A stretch of 64,000 nucleotides of DNA from Pictodentalium vernedei (GCA_031216915.1 CM062296.1:664021838-664085837), one strand, 5' to 3'; shown: positions 23,073-34,884, counted from the stretch's first letter. Program-made: numbers and translations. Notes: generated from the letters alone by a model not told the origin.

Positions 23073-24859
23073 AAAGATTGATGGTTGGCGCCAATTTCGG
23101 TACCTTCCTGGATACTGCGCATTCGCAGATCTCAAAAGTATGGAGGACCAGATAGGACTTGATTTTTTCGGTTTTGCATGCAAATTTTGGGGATTGGGGG
23201 CAAAATTTGTGTTTGGCCCTGGATTAATTTTTAGCTTAACTTGACAAAGTCAAGATAAGCTATTGCCATCATGTGTGCGGAAGTCTGTTAGTTTGTGAGT
23301 CTGTTCACATTTTCCTTTAGCACAGGCTACACCCCGTAGTTCTTGTCTGATCGTCACGAAATTTCATATGCAGGTTTGGGGTCATGTCTAGATGAGAAAG
23401 TCTCCTTTTGGTCGCGATCGGTCAACTGGTATGGCTGCCCGAGCCCAAAACCCCAAAACCATTAGCACAGTCTACAGGTCGTATTTATGAAGGGATTTCA
23501 TTGTAATTTGGTAGGATGCCTCTGTATAATGTCTAGATGAGAACATCCCCTTTTGGTCATGATCTGTCAACCGTGATGGCTGCCCAAGCCTGAAACCCAA
23601 AAACTTTTAGCGCAGTCTGCAGGTCATATTTAGTATCGAGGGATTTCATTGTAACTTGGTAGGATGACTCCGTATGATGTCTGGATGAGAACTTCCCCAT
23701 TTGGTTGCGATCTGTCAACTGTTACGACTGCCTGAGCCCAAAACCCGAAAACCTTTAGCACAGTCTACAGGTCATATTTATGGAAGGCTTTCATTGTAAC
23801 TTGGTAGGTTGACTTCATATAATGTCTAGATGAGAACGTCCCCTTTTGGACACGATTGGTCAACTGTGATGGCTACAGGGGCCCAAAGCCTGAAAATCTT
23901 TAGCACAGTCTACAGCTTTTTTTGCTCACTGTTGCTTTATGAAGGGATTTCATTGTAACTTGGTAGGATGACTCCAAATAATATCTAGATGAGAACGTCC
24001 CCTTTTGGTCGCAATCATTCAGCCATGATGGCTGCCCGAGCCCAGAACCCCAAAACCTTTAGCATAGTTTATAGGTCGTATTTATGGATGGATTTCATTG
24101 TAACTTGTTAGTTTGACTCCATATAATGCCCTGTGATGGCTACAGGGGCCCTAAGCCCGAAAACCTTTAGGCACAGTCTACAGGTCATATTTATGAAGGG
24201 ATTTCATTGTAACTTCGTAGGATCACTCCAGATTATGCCCAGATGAGAACATCCCCTTTTGGTCACAATCATTCAACCATGATGGCTGCTCGAGCCCAAA
24301 ACCCAAAAGTACAGACTACAGGTCATATTTGTGAAGGGATTTCATTGTAACTTTGTAGAATGATTCAGTATAATGTCGAGATGATGTCCCCTTTTAGTTG
24401 CAATTGGTCAACTGTGATGGCTAGCCTGAAAACCTTTAGAATAGTCTACAGGCCATATTTATGAAGGGATTTCATTGTAACTTGATAGGATGATTCGTTT
24501 TGGAATAATTTCACTGTAACTTTGTAACTTTTGTCGACATACGTTAAATGTGAGAGCCACATACATTAACTGTGAAGGCCACATTAACCCACCCCTCAGT
24601 TCTTTAGTACAGTCTACACCTCATATTATTTTTATTAAAAACATAGCATATAGGGAACAGAAATTAACATATTCCCAATTATCACAATTCTTGTCTTATT
24701 TCATAATCCTTTCATAAACAGTGAACATTATCCTTTTCATCAAACACAACACACAGACAAGTTAAGTTACTGTGTCATTGACACTTTCATTGAGTTAACA
24801 CCAGCTACTCTGGGCCATTGGTAAGTATAAAAAATATACAAATTTCTTAAAATTTATCA
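23073..24859 (+). repeat. Right ITR of DIRS copy 3, split by an insertion
   Basis: The inner part 23073-23232 aligns with other family II right ITRs up to GGATTAATTTTT. The outer part resumes at 24791 with TGAGTTAACACCAGCTACTC and ends at 24859. Confidence 0.83.
23233..24790. mobile_element. Non-autonomous element with internal ~140-bp minisatellite
   Basis: It lies inside the right ITR of copy 3. It begins close to CTTAACTTGAC, which forms a 25-bp palindrome with GTCAAGATAAG, and CAAGTTAAG recurs in inverted form at 24758-24766. The interior holds eight units with the core ATTTCATTGTAACTTGGTAGGATGA at 23495, 23643, 23788, 23947, 24092, 24201, 24339 and 24469. There is no ORF. Flanks could reflect insertion at a T/T dinucleotide, which would fit a Helentron-like or Pearl-like bivalve element, but no rolling-circle end was proven. 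Confidence 0.65.
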
Positions 24860-25178
24860 TTTTTTCATTAAGAATCTTTTATGTGATGAAAAACATTTTT
24901 TAAATTTCTCCTATTTTTCTGGGAAGTACAATCTAAAGACACCTTTTAGTGTCTACCAAGGAGTGATCAACACAATACCAAAGTGTGGAAAGAGATAATA
25001 AAGCAAAACCAAAAAGACCCAACAAAAAGAAATGAATATATTGAAAAACTAAAGTTATCCAAAAAGACATGTTACCCAATCTTTCTATAGTTAACTGAAG
25101 TGAGGCCCTTGGAAACTCAGAAATAATTGGAAGAATCAGTGGATATTGACCTTTGGCCATCAGACTGGGAGCCGATAT
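24860..25178 (+). pseudogene. LINE RT C-terminal fragment (part 2 of 3)
   Basis: Continues the LINE frame of part 1: FIKNLLCDEKHFLNF, SGKYNLKTPFSVYQGVINTIP, and after decay EESVDIDLWPSDWEPIYG. It is interrupted again at about 25178. Confidence 0.65.
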
Positions 25179-25667
25179 ATGGTGGTAGATCCAGGGCTCT
25201 GGGTTTAAGGGGGTGCCACAGTTCAATCATGGGTCTTGATACGAAGCATCCCTGGACAGTCATAGTAATGAGTTGGGGCGAGCATGAGATGGGGTACTGC
25301 ACTCTTGTCTCTTGGAAAATGTGGAAACATAAAAGTCAGTGTGCCCCTCCGCTGGCTTCTTTGCATGTGTCCACAATGTTTTTCAACCAAAATAGTCCAG
25401 CATTCAAATTTTGAAAAAAAGAAGCTAATTTATATCTGCTTATGTGAGACCCGCATAGGAGCTAGACCTATAGCTGTATGCAAGGGGTATGGTATTATTG
25501 GCGATAACACATGGGCATCCAGAACTAAAGGTAGTGGATGTCTCTTTGTTATCACTGATAATATCGTGTCCCTTGGTATTGAAGTTTGTAAAAAAATTGA
25601 TATACAAAAATTAGGAGGGGTGTGTACTAGGTGTACCCCTCCCCCCCTCCCCCTGAATCCGCTATGA
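25179..25667. mobile_element. Unclassified ~490-bp insertion in the LINE
   Basis: The LINE frame stops after ..WEPIY and resumes with IYKVSFTVSDN at 25668. The intervening sequence starts TAGATCCAGGGCTCTGGG, and its end, complemented, reads TAGCGGATTCAGGGGG, an imperfect inverted repeat resembling ends of many hAT-type MITEs. No clear target duplication was found. Confidence 0.45.
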
Positions 25668-25870
25668 TTTATAAAGTCTCTTTTACTGTTAGTGATAACT
25701 CTTACCTTCAAAGTGTTCAGTACAAAATATTACACAGATCGATTTATATCATTCTAAACTATTCAAAAGTAAGCTAACAGCAACAGAACTTTGTACCTTT
25801 TGTGGTAATACAGAAGAAATCCTATTGCATCTGTTTTTTTAATGTAGTCATTCATAGGCTTTCTTGTAAA
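25668..25870 (+). pseudogene. LINE C-terminal fragment (part 3 of 3)
   Basis: Reads IYKVSFTVSDNSYLQSVQYKILHRSIYI, then, after a frame change, ELCTFCGNTEEILLHLFF. The YKILHR and CTFC..TEE...HLF motifs belong to the Cys-rich C-terminus of L1-like LINE proteins. Confidence 0.7.
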
Positions 25871-26551
25871 CCAGGGGTTAAAATTCCATGCGAATCCACA
25901 AATCTATTCGTGTAAAGATTCGCGCACACTGCTACTACGCGAATCCATGTTGATTCATGCTTGTCTCTCCGATGATCTGCTTGATCACACCATGTTTCTT
26001 CCAATGATATATCCATGTCAGAATGAGAAAGAACTGGCACAACGCTAATTATAATCAGAGCACTTCATAATTGCCTAACAGTTCAAATACCTCCAATCTA
26101 TGTCACCACATACAAAATCATCACTCTGAAGAATGCAAAACTCTTCTTGAAAAAGAATGGACTGTGACACCTGCAAAGCAACTTGGTGTCAAGGTGAGAG
26201 AAAAGTATCAATTCACATAATGCTCCATTAACGTTGAGAATCCCGGAATGGCAGGGAAAGGATTAAATTAATATTAATAATAAAAAGTTTGCTGCACATA
26301 CCTGTCATACAAAGTGTCAATCGAAAATTTGAAATGAATGAAAACTAAATATCCAAAGTACAATTATACGTGCAAAACGCATATAACTGTGTTTTATTTT
26401 CTTTCGAAGTAATGGGAATTCTCAGAATTCAGTGAATACTCTCTGATAATGATAACTCAATGCAAAGTTTCCAAACTGAAAGGAAGAATGGACATGGAAA
26501 TCAGGTCAGTTGACCATCTTGTAGATAATTTGCACAACCTCTAGAGTACTA

Positions 26552-26663
26552 ACATGTCAGTACGTTGAAATGTCAAACTTTCTGATTGTACTCTTACCAC
26601 CAGCAATGCGGTATGTTGGATGACATACTATCAGAAAGTTCGACATCTCTGCATACCGACACA
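26552..26663. repeat. Long imperfect inverted repeat
   Basis: Arms of about 34 bp (26552-26587 and 26630-26663), with TGTCAAACTTTCTGAT pairing with ATCAGAAAGTTCGACA, around a ~42-base loop. It could be a decayed foldback MITE. Confidence 0.6.
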
Positions 26664-28084
26664 TTGTGTTTAATTGTAATCTTATTCTATGACCTGCAGG
26701 CATTCCCATTCAGATTTAAAAGTGCAGTACATAGATTATAGATATCGTGCAACCATGTCACTAATGATGGATCATGGATACAGGAAAGAATGAACAGTCA
26801 TCTGATGATTGTCGCAAGAAATTTATTACATTAAGAAATGCATCTCTTTCACTGACTACAACACCCCTTGAATGGGTAAGTCTGTCTATGCAGTGGCAGA
26901 TTAAGGCCCAACCCCCCCCCCCCCCCCCATATTTTCCAAACTAAAAAAATCAGTTGTCTATTGGCCCCAAAGAGAGATGATATTTTCACCATTCAAAAAT
27001 CAATTGGATGTTCACCCCAAATGCCACCAAAATATTTCATTTGACAGCACATTCTTACAATTCCCCCCCAATCCCCCCCCCCCCCCCCCACCACGCCCAC
27101 ACACATATGCACCTAATGTTGCTGGTGCCATTAGAACTCGCACCAGATGACCTCAGAATGTGCACCCTGTGATCGAAATATAACCCTTCCCCCAACCCCC
27201 ATCAGAAAATCCTCAATTGTCTAGTCTTGTACATGAAAGGAAAGTATGAAAGTTAAGGCATGAGCAAGATTAAAATTCAAATCCACTGCTTGAATAGATT
27301 TGAAATTTAAAATTACTCACCCACATCAGAGAATTCTTTAGCTTAGTTTATACCACATAGTGGAATATAATGTGGATTTGACTATTGCTGTCACTGGTAG
27401 GGAAAGTCTTAAAGAGTTAATGCATCAGTGTTGCACAATATTCCAGGGAGAGTTGTACCACACTATTTCGAATCAGTTCCTACATCGATAAAAATTGATG
27501 ACGTTTGCAAGGAATTTCTTGGTTTCGTCATCAATTAGCTCGTCGTTTAGATGCCACATGCTGTGCTAATTTGAATTCAACTTACATGTACGTAATTTGA
27601 GGTAATATATATAGTAATATAGAGAAATAAATAGAAATAATTAAGAAACTGTTCAAGTTGTGCAAACATACTAGTACATTTTCGAAACGTGTTTGGAGTT
27701 GTTTCAGTCAGTGTGTAATAGTATAAATTAAGTGACAGTGACACCCTCACTTTTCGTAACTGTAGAAGATTTCTGAACCAGCACTGAGCATACTGCATAG
27801 TCATGTAAGGTAAATTGTGTATTATTTTATTACTCACCAGAGCATTCGAGTAGCATTTAACACTTACTGTTACTGTGTTAGCGAGACTGAATTTATTATT
27901 TGTATTTGTACTATGATACTGAGAATTCCTAACAAAGGATTTGTGTGAGTGTACATGACGCGAATCAACTGCGATTTGCACAAATTGAAATGGATTTTAA
28001 GCCCTGTAAATCTACATTAGTTGAGACACAGATGTAATGTCTCCTTCCCCCTTACAGCACAATATGTACTTTTATGTTTTCCCA

Positions 28085-28309
28085 TTTAGGGGAATGGTGG
28101 TGCTGTATACTAAGGTGTACTGCACATCGATGGTGCACTTGTCTTCAACCAATGCTAACCCTGCTTGTGCAGAGTTAGTACATTGGGGAGTCTAACAGTT
28201 GCTCACTGTTGCTTGGTGCTTCTCTCCATGTACTCTGGCTTTCTCCACCCATAAAACTGTCCAACATGAGGTTGTTGAAAGTGTCATTAAAGTCCACTAA
28301 ACAAATAAA
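28085..28309 (+). mobile_element. SINE-like repeat, copy a
   Basis: It aligns with 63068-63367 over GTGCACTTGTCTTCAACC..TGCTAACC, AGTTAGTA, GTCTAACAGTTGCTCAC and the 3' part ending GTCATTAAA..CCAC followed by an A-rich tail. The 5' portion with the GGGCAAGACACTT core, present in the other copy, is missing or diverged here. Confidence 0.55.
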
Positions 28310-28502
28310 TATTACCCCATTCAGGAAGTGTTCTCAGGAATTGTGCAACTGTGTATACTTCTGTCAGGAAATTTATTTATTCCTGCGAAGTGAGTGATGT
28401 GAGCCAACCTTCAGGAGCTTCTTACAACAAATAAAATTATATTGAACTCTCGAACTATTGTCAATTCATGCATATGAATTAAAAAAAAGTAAAGACTCTT
28501 CA

Positions 28503-28855
28503 GAGATTGAATAGACTCCAAAATTTAATTAATCCACAGTTACTGCTAAATGAAAACTGAGGTGTGAGTTGGCTTGAGTTTCAAGGTCCTCATCTATATA
28601 TATATATATATATCTCTCTCTCTCAAACACAGACTGGAGAGTTGTGGCAGTCCACACTGGTCCTCCAGGGTCATGTAGCAACCAAGAGATATTGAATAGA
28701 CTACAAAATTTAATTAATCCACAGTTACTGCTAAATGAAAACTGAGGTGTGAATTTCATAGTCCTCAACAATATATCTCTCTCTCACACACAGAGTTATG
28801 GCAGTCCACACTGATCTTTCACGGCCATATAGCCACCAACATATATCGTGTCAAT
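28503..28855. repeat. Tandem duplication of ~180 bp with TA/TC microsatellite
   Basis: GAGATTGAATAGACTCC..AATTTAATTAATCCACAG at 28503 recurs near 28685. Each unit ends in a CTCTCTC run preceded by a TA repeat, then GCAGTCCACACTG. Confidence 0.7.
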
Positions 28856-29299
28856 GCCCAGAACTCACAAAGAACCTCAAAATAATGACATTTTATGCCT
28901 CAGATTTAGTGTCCAGGTTCTCTGTCTTTTTTCTCTAACATGCATTGTAATATACATAAATTGGCATTCTGTTTATATTTTTTGTATTATATTTTAAGTG
29001 CATATCTGTTGAATTAAAACTGAAAAATAAAAAAAATGAAAAATTGTTTTTCAGAGATTGTTAATTTTATGGGGAAAACTATTTATCGATTAAACATTGC
29101 TAAATTCTTGTGATCAGTCATTTATAAAACTTTGTATTATTATTATGGGTATCTGGTATTTTTAACTGGTAGAGTACTGGTAGAGTTCTGGAAGCCCATA
29201 TTTGGGCTTTATTTTGAAGTGCAAGGACCAGGACTTAATCCTTTACCCAACGTAATGGCCAAAACTGGCCAGCGCTATTCTAAAATATCGCCAATTAAT

Positions 29300-29500
29300 A
29301 TTTTTATACAACAACCAATGGCCCAGACTAGCTGGCTGGTGCAAACTCGATATTATCAAGGGCCAAACACAAATTTCGAACCCCCCAATCCCCAAAATTT
29401 GCATACAAAACCGAAAATTAAAAGTCCTATCCATACTTTTACTCTCTGCGCATGCACAGTGGTCAGGAAGAGACCGGAAATGGCGCCAACAACATTCTTT
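29300..29500 (+). repeat. Left ITR of DIRS copy 4
   Basis: Inverted relative to 36643-36889. It carries TGCGCATGCACA, a decayed form of the family palindrome, and GGCGCCA. Confidence 0.83.
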
Positions 29501-29817
29501 GTTTGGCCCTAAAGTCAGTAACAAAGAGCTGACATTTGTGCTTTAAAATCTCTTTTTTTGAGGATGCCAGACACAAATCAATGCAAGAATTGTGGATCCA
29601 AGGCTGTTAATGGATGATGGAAGTGAACTACGGTGGTTTCGGACGTTCAGGGCTGTAACTTTATAATAATTATAAAAATTATTTCCTGTTTCCCATTTTT
29701 GGGACATACACCCGATGTCATCATTCTTGCTAATGATTATTTCACTGTTTGTTCAGTATTCCTTCCCTATCCTTCCATGAACCCTTCCTGTTAAACTCCT
29801 AAGGTTTTTGCCTATGT

Positions 29818-30598
29818 CTGTCCATCCGTGTGTGTGTGTGTGTCCGAGCCAATAACTCGAAAACGGTTAGGGCCAGTCATCAAACTTCACACAATTATAA
29901 AGGACCATGGGAGGATGTGTCACACACCATAGCCGGGTTCGTACCTTCAAGGTCAGGTCACATTTCAAGGTCACACTAAAAATTGGTCAATATTCGTGTC
30001 TCAGCCATGACTCAGAAACGAATCATAGTACAATTGTTAAACTTTTTACAAATGTTAAGGACAGTCAGAAGGTGTGCCGGGTATAATAGTTTCTGCCGCA
30101 TCTGCAAGGTGGAGGTCACAATTGACCTTCATATGTTCAGGGTCACAAATCGTGTCTCAAGCATAACTCCAAAACTATTATGGCTACCATCATCTAACAT
30201 TGCTCAGTTATAAAGGACAATGGGTGGATGTGTCACACACCACAGCCAGGTCCGTAAGGTCAAGGTCAAGGTCACATTTCAAGGTCACACTGAAAACAGT
30301 TAGGGCCACAGTCATCAAACTTCACACAATTATAAAGGACCATGGGAGGATGTGTCACACACCATAGCCAGGTTTGTACCTTCAAGGTCAAGGTCACATT
30401 TCAAGGTCACACTAAAAATTGATCAATATTCGTGTCTCAGCCATAACTCAGAAACGAATCATAATACAATTGTTAAACTTTTTACAAATGTTAAGGACAG
30501 TCAGAAGGTGTGTCGCGTATAATAGTTTCCGCCGCATCAGCAAGGTGAAGGTCACAGGGGGGGGGGGGGCATGTGTTACCTTAGTAACATATTTCTTG
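29818..30598. mobile_element. Repeat insertion in 5' region of copy 4, rich in CAAGGTCA
   Basis: Compared with copies 3 and 5, the leader is interrupted after GCCTATGT and resumes at TTATTGAAATTTTTTATT. The insert holds a (TG)n run at 29829-29843, two units about 424 bp apart (CAGTCATCAAACTTCACACAA near 29875 and 30310), several TCAAGGTCA motifs and a poly-G run near 30558. No ORF is evident. Repeats of this type are frequent in molluscs, but the class is not identified. Confidence 0.6.
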
Positions 30599-31095
30599 TT
30601 TATTGAAATTTTTTATTAAATTTCTTGGTAGTTTAACGTGTATTACAAAATATTTATTCTGTTCACCCATGGTCGTATGAAGATCTACCTTTGCATCTGG
30701 TAGCATTTAAATTGGTTTCTGACTTTGGGCCTTTTTGTGCCTGATGTCTTGTTTCTGGTTTTTTCCTTGACATTGTTTACATTGGCAAAGTCCTCAAATA
30801 TATGTAGTATTTCATATTATGTTACTGTAGAATTACTTTAGGATACATTGATTATTATTCCGGTAGTGTTGCACATAATATTTGGATTTTGTCCATACTT
30901 AGTCTCTATCGGGATGCCCATGGGCTCATTATTTTCCCTTTGGGAACTTAGGCATTTTTTCAAAATTTTCGAAATTATTTTTATAAATTTTTAAATTTAA
31001 TTTTAATTACGATTATTGATTCATGTATCTTTATCCTATATTTTATTGTGGAGTTTGTAGGAGAGCTATCGACTTTGTCTTTTGATTGTAATTAT

Positions 31096-33146
31096 GGAAG
31101 CTTACTGCTCTAAATGCAAGGCGAGGAAGTCTTCCTCAGATTTATATGCTAGTTGCCTTGCCTGTAGCCGATGCACTCCTGCAGATTCTTGTCCTACTGT
31201 GTACATTGGCATGACAGACGTTGGAGATGGGTGTCGCGATGCGTTGTTGGCGGTGAGGTTCCTATGCTGGAACTCTCACCGTACTATAATTCAAGTTTTT
31301 CAGTTTCTATTTCAGAGGAACGTGAACATGGTGATGGTATTATGACACCCATCCAAAGTGTGCTACCGTCGTCGTGCTCAGTTGAGCAAATAGAGCTAGC
31401 TGCAAGGTGCTCATGAATATTAAGCAAGGGATAAGGCCTCTAGTTAGTGTTCTTAATCCTTTGCAAGCACCTAACTCAAGCGGTGAAGCAGTTACTCCGT
31501 CCATGGGAGCCATGACACTGGGTATGTCTTGCGGTCGAAGGAAGTGTTGATTTGGATAAAGCAAGCACCTTAAAAACAAAAGCTCACCCAGCGACTACAG
31601 AAATAGGGAGGAAGTCAGCAAGTTTCTTATTGGGAGGCTCAACAAGGTCTGACAAGGCCGCGAGCGGGAGAGGCCCCTCTCTAACCCAACAACTTCTGAG
31701 GCCAGAGGTTGTTATGAGAAACTTGCACAAGCCGGAACCAAGTTTTCTTGTCGGGAGGCTTGGCGAGGTCTTATAAGACCGCAAGCGGGAGAGGTCCCTC
31801 TCTAACTCAACAACATTTGGGGCCAAATGTTGTTTTTTGAGAAACTTGCATGAGTCGGAGCATACGTTTGCCCGCCGCTCGCGACGCTCTGTCTAGACAG
31901 CAGCCGGGATCGGCTTCAGTCACAGCTTCCTCTGCTACGTTATAAAGCACACACGACCACATACTAGCTACCCGACTTCAGATATCCAACCAGTTGCGCG
32001 AAGACGGAGCCAGTCTTCGCCCGTGAAGTCGGCCCATCTGGTAGCTAGCGATCCGAGGCTTTGTTCATTAGGACGTTCGGAGAAGAGATCCATCTCTGGA
32101 TCTTAGTCCCAGGAGTAGCAAGCGGCGAAAAAACAGAAGACCACTATTCCTCAAGCCTCGGTAACGGACGTGCTGTTGCAGATTGCGCTGCTGATCTCAG
32201 CATCCCAGCAAGTGCAAGAGCAGCCTCCCGCAGACTCAGGTGGTGAGCTGTCGGATGGTGCTGGGTCGGTCCAGTCATCTGTTCACGCAGATGTTCTTTC
32301 CTTCCCGAAACAGTCTTGACAGGTGTAGGAGGCCTTCGGCCATGTTAACAATGCCATATTCACCTCTCTATTGCTAAGAGGAAGGCGGATTCTTATCAAC
32401 ATCCTCAATAAATAATATACCATTCCTTGGACTACGTTCATTTAAAACGGTTGGAGAAGATGTCCAGAGAGCTCCTCTGCATTTAGATGAGCAGGCCGGG
32501 GATGAAATATGTCCCTACCTGCATCATTCAATACATGCTCGGAAGTGATGGAATGTGCTATTTCATCCAATAGAACGAATCTGGTTGTGATGTCCTACGC
32601 AGATCACCTCACCAGAGCTATGGCGTAACGTCTTAATGGGAAGGAATTTGAGGACGTTTGTTCCTCGTTTAGAGTTCTTTCCAGGGCAGTCATGTATGCC
32701 AAGTACAACTCCCTGACAGTGGCAAATTGGGAGTTGATCAGACGTGATGCTGCCCTTGCGTCATCATCACTTATAGATGACAAGGTGAAAAGCTCTCTCT
32801 GTGTCGCTCCAGTCTCCGGATATACTCTTTTGACGACGTGCTTGTGTTAGTCTATGAACAGGCTACAAGAAAGCTTCCAATACACTGCTACTGAAGTCTG
32901 CGCCTCAACACGCTTCAGCAGACTGGGTAAGTGAGGCCGTTCCACTTAATCAGCTAAAGGAACGTCTTGCAAGGGTACAATAAACCCTCTTATACTTACT
33001 CCGGAGGTCGTCAGTATAGCGACTCAAAAAAGGGGCGCAGGTCTGATCCATACTACAGGTCAGATGCCCCTAAGATGACTAGATGAGGTTCTTCACGGGG
33101 AGGATGTAGTTTCTCCTTCCTAAAGCCTTGTTAGTCATACAGGTGA
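31096..33146 (+). pseudogene. gag-like pseudogene of DIRS copy 4
   Basis: Starts ATGGAAGCTTACTGCTC and reads MEAYCSKCKARKSSSDLYASCLACSRC, keeping the CxxC cluster, before frameshifts. The hairpin/GPSL region is tandemly duplicated (about 31630-31745 and 31746-31860). The rest aligns to the TGA in AGGTGATG at about 33143, with many lesions and a gap before TCTTTCCTTCC at about 32296. Confidence 0.82.
31630..31860 (+). repeat. ~115-bp tandem duplication of the gag hairpin region in copy 4
   Basis: The first unit has arms CAACTTCTG/CAGAGGTTG (31690-31711). The second has CAACATTTGG/CCAAATGTTG (31811-31832). Each is preceded by GCGGGAGAGG..CCTCTCTAAC and a TTTCTTxTxGGGAGGCT block. Confidence 0.75.
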
Positions 33147-33660
33147 TGAATAAGACCTCTGTTGCTTACCAGTTGATGGAAGGTTATCATCTTCGTGAGA
33201 AACTGGATTTATGTCACGGAAGATCAGTGGGTAAAGTGTTGTCTTGGAAGGCCTACGGCTATGATTCTGAACATAACCCCCACTTACAAGATGTCAGCAT
33301 TGGACAAATCTTCCGGCGGATCCTTTCAAAAGGGAGTAGCTCCTAGTGGAGCTGCAGGCTCTCTTATTGAAGAAAGCAATAGAGATCGTCGAGAATAGAC
33401 TTCTGTTGCTTTCCACTTAGTAGAAGGGTATCAACCTCGCAAAAAAGTGGATGAAAATTGTGGAAGATCAGTGGATGAGTATGTAGTCTCGGCAGGCCTG
33501 CGGCTATCAGTCCGAGCAAAGCTCCTCTTACTACAAGTACGTGTTGGTCAAATCTTCTGGCAAATTCTTCCAAGAGAGTCTCTTCTTGCGGAGGTATAGG
33601 CTCTTCTATTGAAGAAAAGCAATAGTGGTCATCGAAATATTCTCCAGGTTATTTTAAATC
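33147..33660 (+). pseudogene. Duplicated RT N-terminal fragment of copy 4
   Basis: Two tandem, diverged copies of the RT entry region (about 33165-33400 and 33403-33640), each with GGAAGATCAGTGG.., a GCTATNA..CCGAGCAAA-like stretch and GCTCTTNTATTGAAG. Sequence homologous to the RT core never follows. Confidence 0.7.
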
Positions 33661-34884
33661 CCCTGTTTTTTCGTCCTGAAGTCAGATGAATAGTGCATAG
33701 ATAGGCTGAGATAGCTGTTTTGTTTGGAATAGAGCTGTTAAAGGGAATAAGTACTTCTTTTCCCTCTCAGTGTTCTATTCCTTGGCGTCAAGATATTTAA
33801 TGTCATTGTGGATGTCATAGTCACCTTATGTACTGTTACAGCGGTCTTTTTCTTGCGGCCAGTGTTATAAGTCTCCATTTAGTGAGCTTCCAAGGTCGCA
33901 ATTGACACATATATGTCTTCAGGTAGACGAAGACACATAACTGCGTAGCTACTTTGAGATTACTGTCTCTTTGGTAATTACAGCTGTTAGAAAAGCAACT
34001 GGTCATTCCCTAGATTGTGTAACAATGGTTGTAAGTCTCCATTTAGTGAGCATTCAAGTCACTAGTTATACCGAGATATCTGCCTTCACGGAGAGGAAGA
34101 CTTCTAGCTACGTTAGCCAGGCTCTGACCACTGTCTTTTGGGAATAAAACCGATGAGGTACAGTGCTTTTCAGTTTGTTTTCATTGGTGTCTTAGACTTG
34201 AGTCTTATTGTTTACACCATAGTAGCCTCATTAGAATCACAAGCGAGATTGTTTCAGTAATTATGCAGTGTCATAATTGAATTTATTTTCTCTTGGGACT
34301 GCTGTCTCTGGGAATTTAGGGCTGTTAAATAGCGGCTCTTCATTCCCTACCTTGCGCGATGATAGTTGTAAGTCTCTGTTCAGTGAGCCTTCAAGGTCGC
34401 AACTTACAACGATATATCTGTCTTCACAGAGATGAAAACTTATAAGATATGGCTAGCATTGTAAGTCTCCTTAGTGAGCTTCTAAGGCCGCAGTTATCAG
34501 CCTTTTATTGTCTTCACGTATTGGAAGACCTTTAGCTGCTTCAGCTAGGCAGAGTTCATTGTCCTATCGGGCATGATACTGTATGTTAGAGGAGGTTATT
34601 CTCTTCCTACCAGTATGGTTTGGTGTTAGTTATATGAGCGAAAAGCTCCATTAATGATGCCATATATATCTAGTGTGATTATGTTGATACAGTGTATTTG
34701 TTTTATCACATCCCTCTCCGTCCTTCGTGGCATTATGGAGCCGGTCAGACATGACGGAAGACTGCGGTTCCTGTTCTATTTGATGACTAACACAAGAGCG
34801 ATTCAAGTAATGCAGGTGAGGGGGGTTCGATATGCATTTTTTGTTGAACCTCAAACACGCCTCCCCTCCCCCCCCCCCCCCCCC
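33661..34884. repeat. Non-DIRS segment with four dispersed repeats
   Basis: GTAAGTCTCCATTTAGTGAGC-like units occur near 33868, 34031, 34368 and 34455, each followed by a TGTCTTCA..GAAGAC hairpin and a TAGCT-type ending. A poly-C run lies at 34868-34883. No ORF and no match to other copies was seen. Confidence 0.55.

Larger units (their letters stand above)
16487..24859 (+). mobile_element. DIRS copy 3 (family II)
   Basis: The left end ATTTTTATACAAC starts at 16487 and the right end AATTTATCA finishes at 24859. Gag, RT/RNase H, methyltransferase-like and recombinase regions are all present but broken by a few stops and frameshifts. The right ITR is interrupted by another element (23233-24790). 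It inserted into a LINE without duplicating the target, because the LINE frame GAC ATC AT/T TTT TTC ATT reads through once the element is ignored. Confidence 0.9.
25871..29299. other. Spacer without recognised genes
   Basis: AT-rich DNA with poly-C runs near 26912-26927 and 27076-27090, an inverted repeat, a SINE-like repeat and a microsatellite-bearing duplication (listed separately). No exon with convincing splice sites and no transposon ORF was recognised. Confidence 0.45.

Noticed and set aside
23495..24490. CRISPR-like array of repeats
   Set aside because: Units are ~110-159 bp with gradual divergence and no short conserved repeat separated by unique spacers; this is a eukaryotic minisatellite.
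25284..25667. A 127-codon plus-strand frame as a gene
   Set aside because: It crosses the boundary between an inserted repeat and unrelated sequence, and ends in poly-C-encoded Pro-rich residues.
28599..28625. TA/TC microsatellite as a regulatory site
   Set aside because: Simple-sequence repeat within a local duplication; no supporting context.
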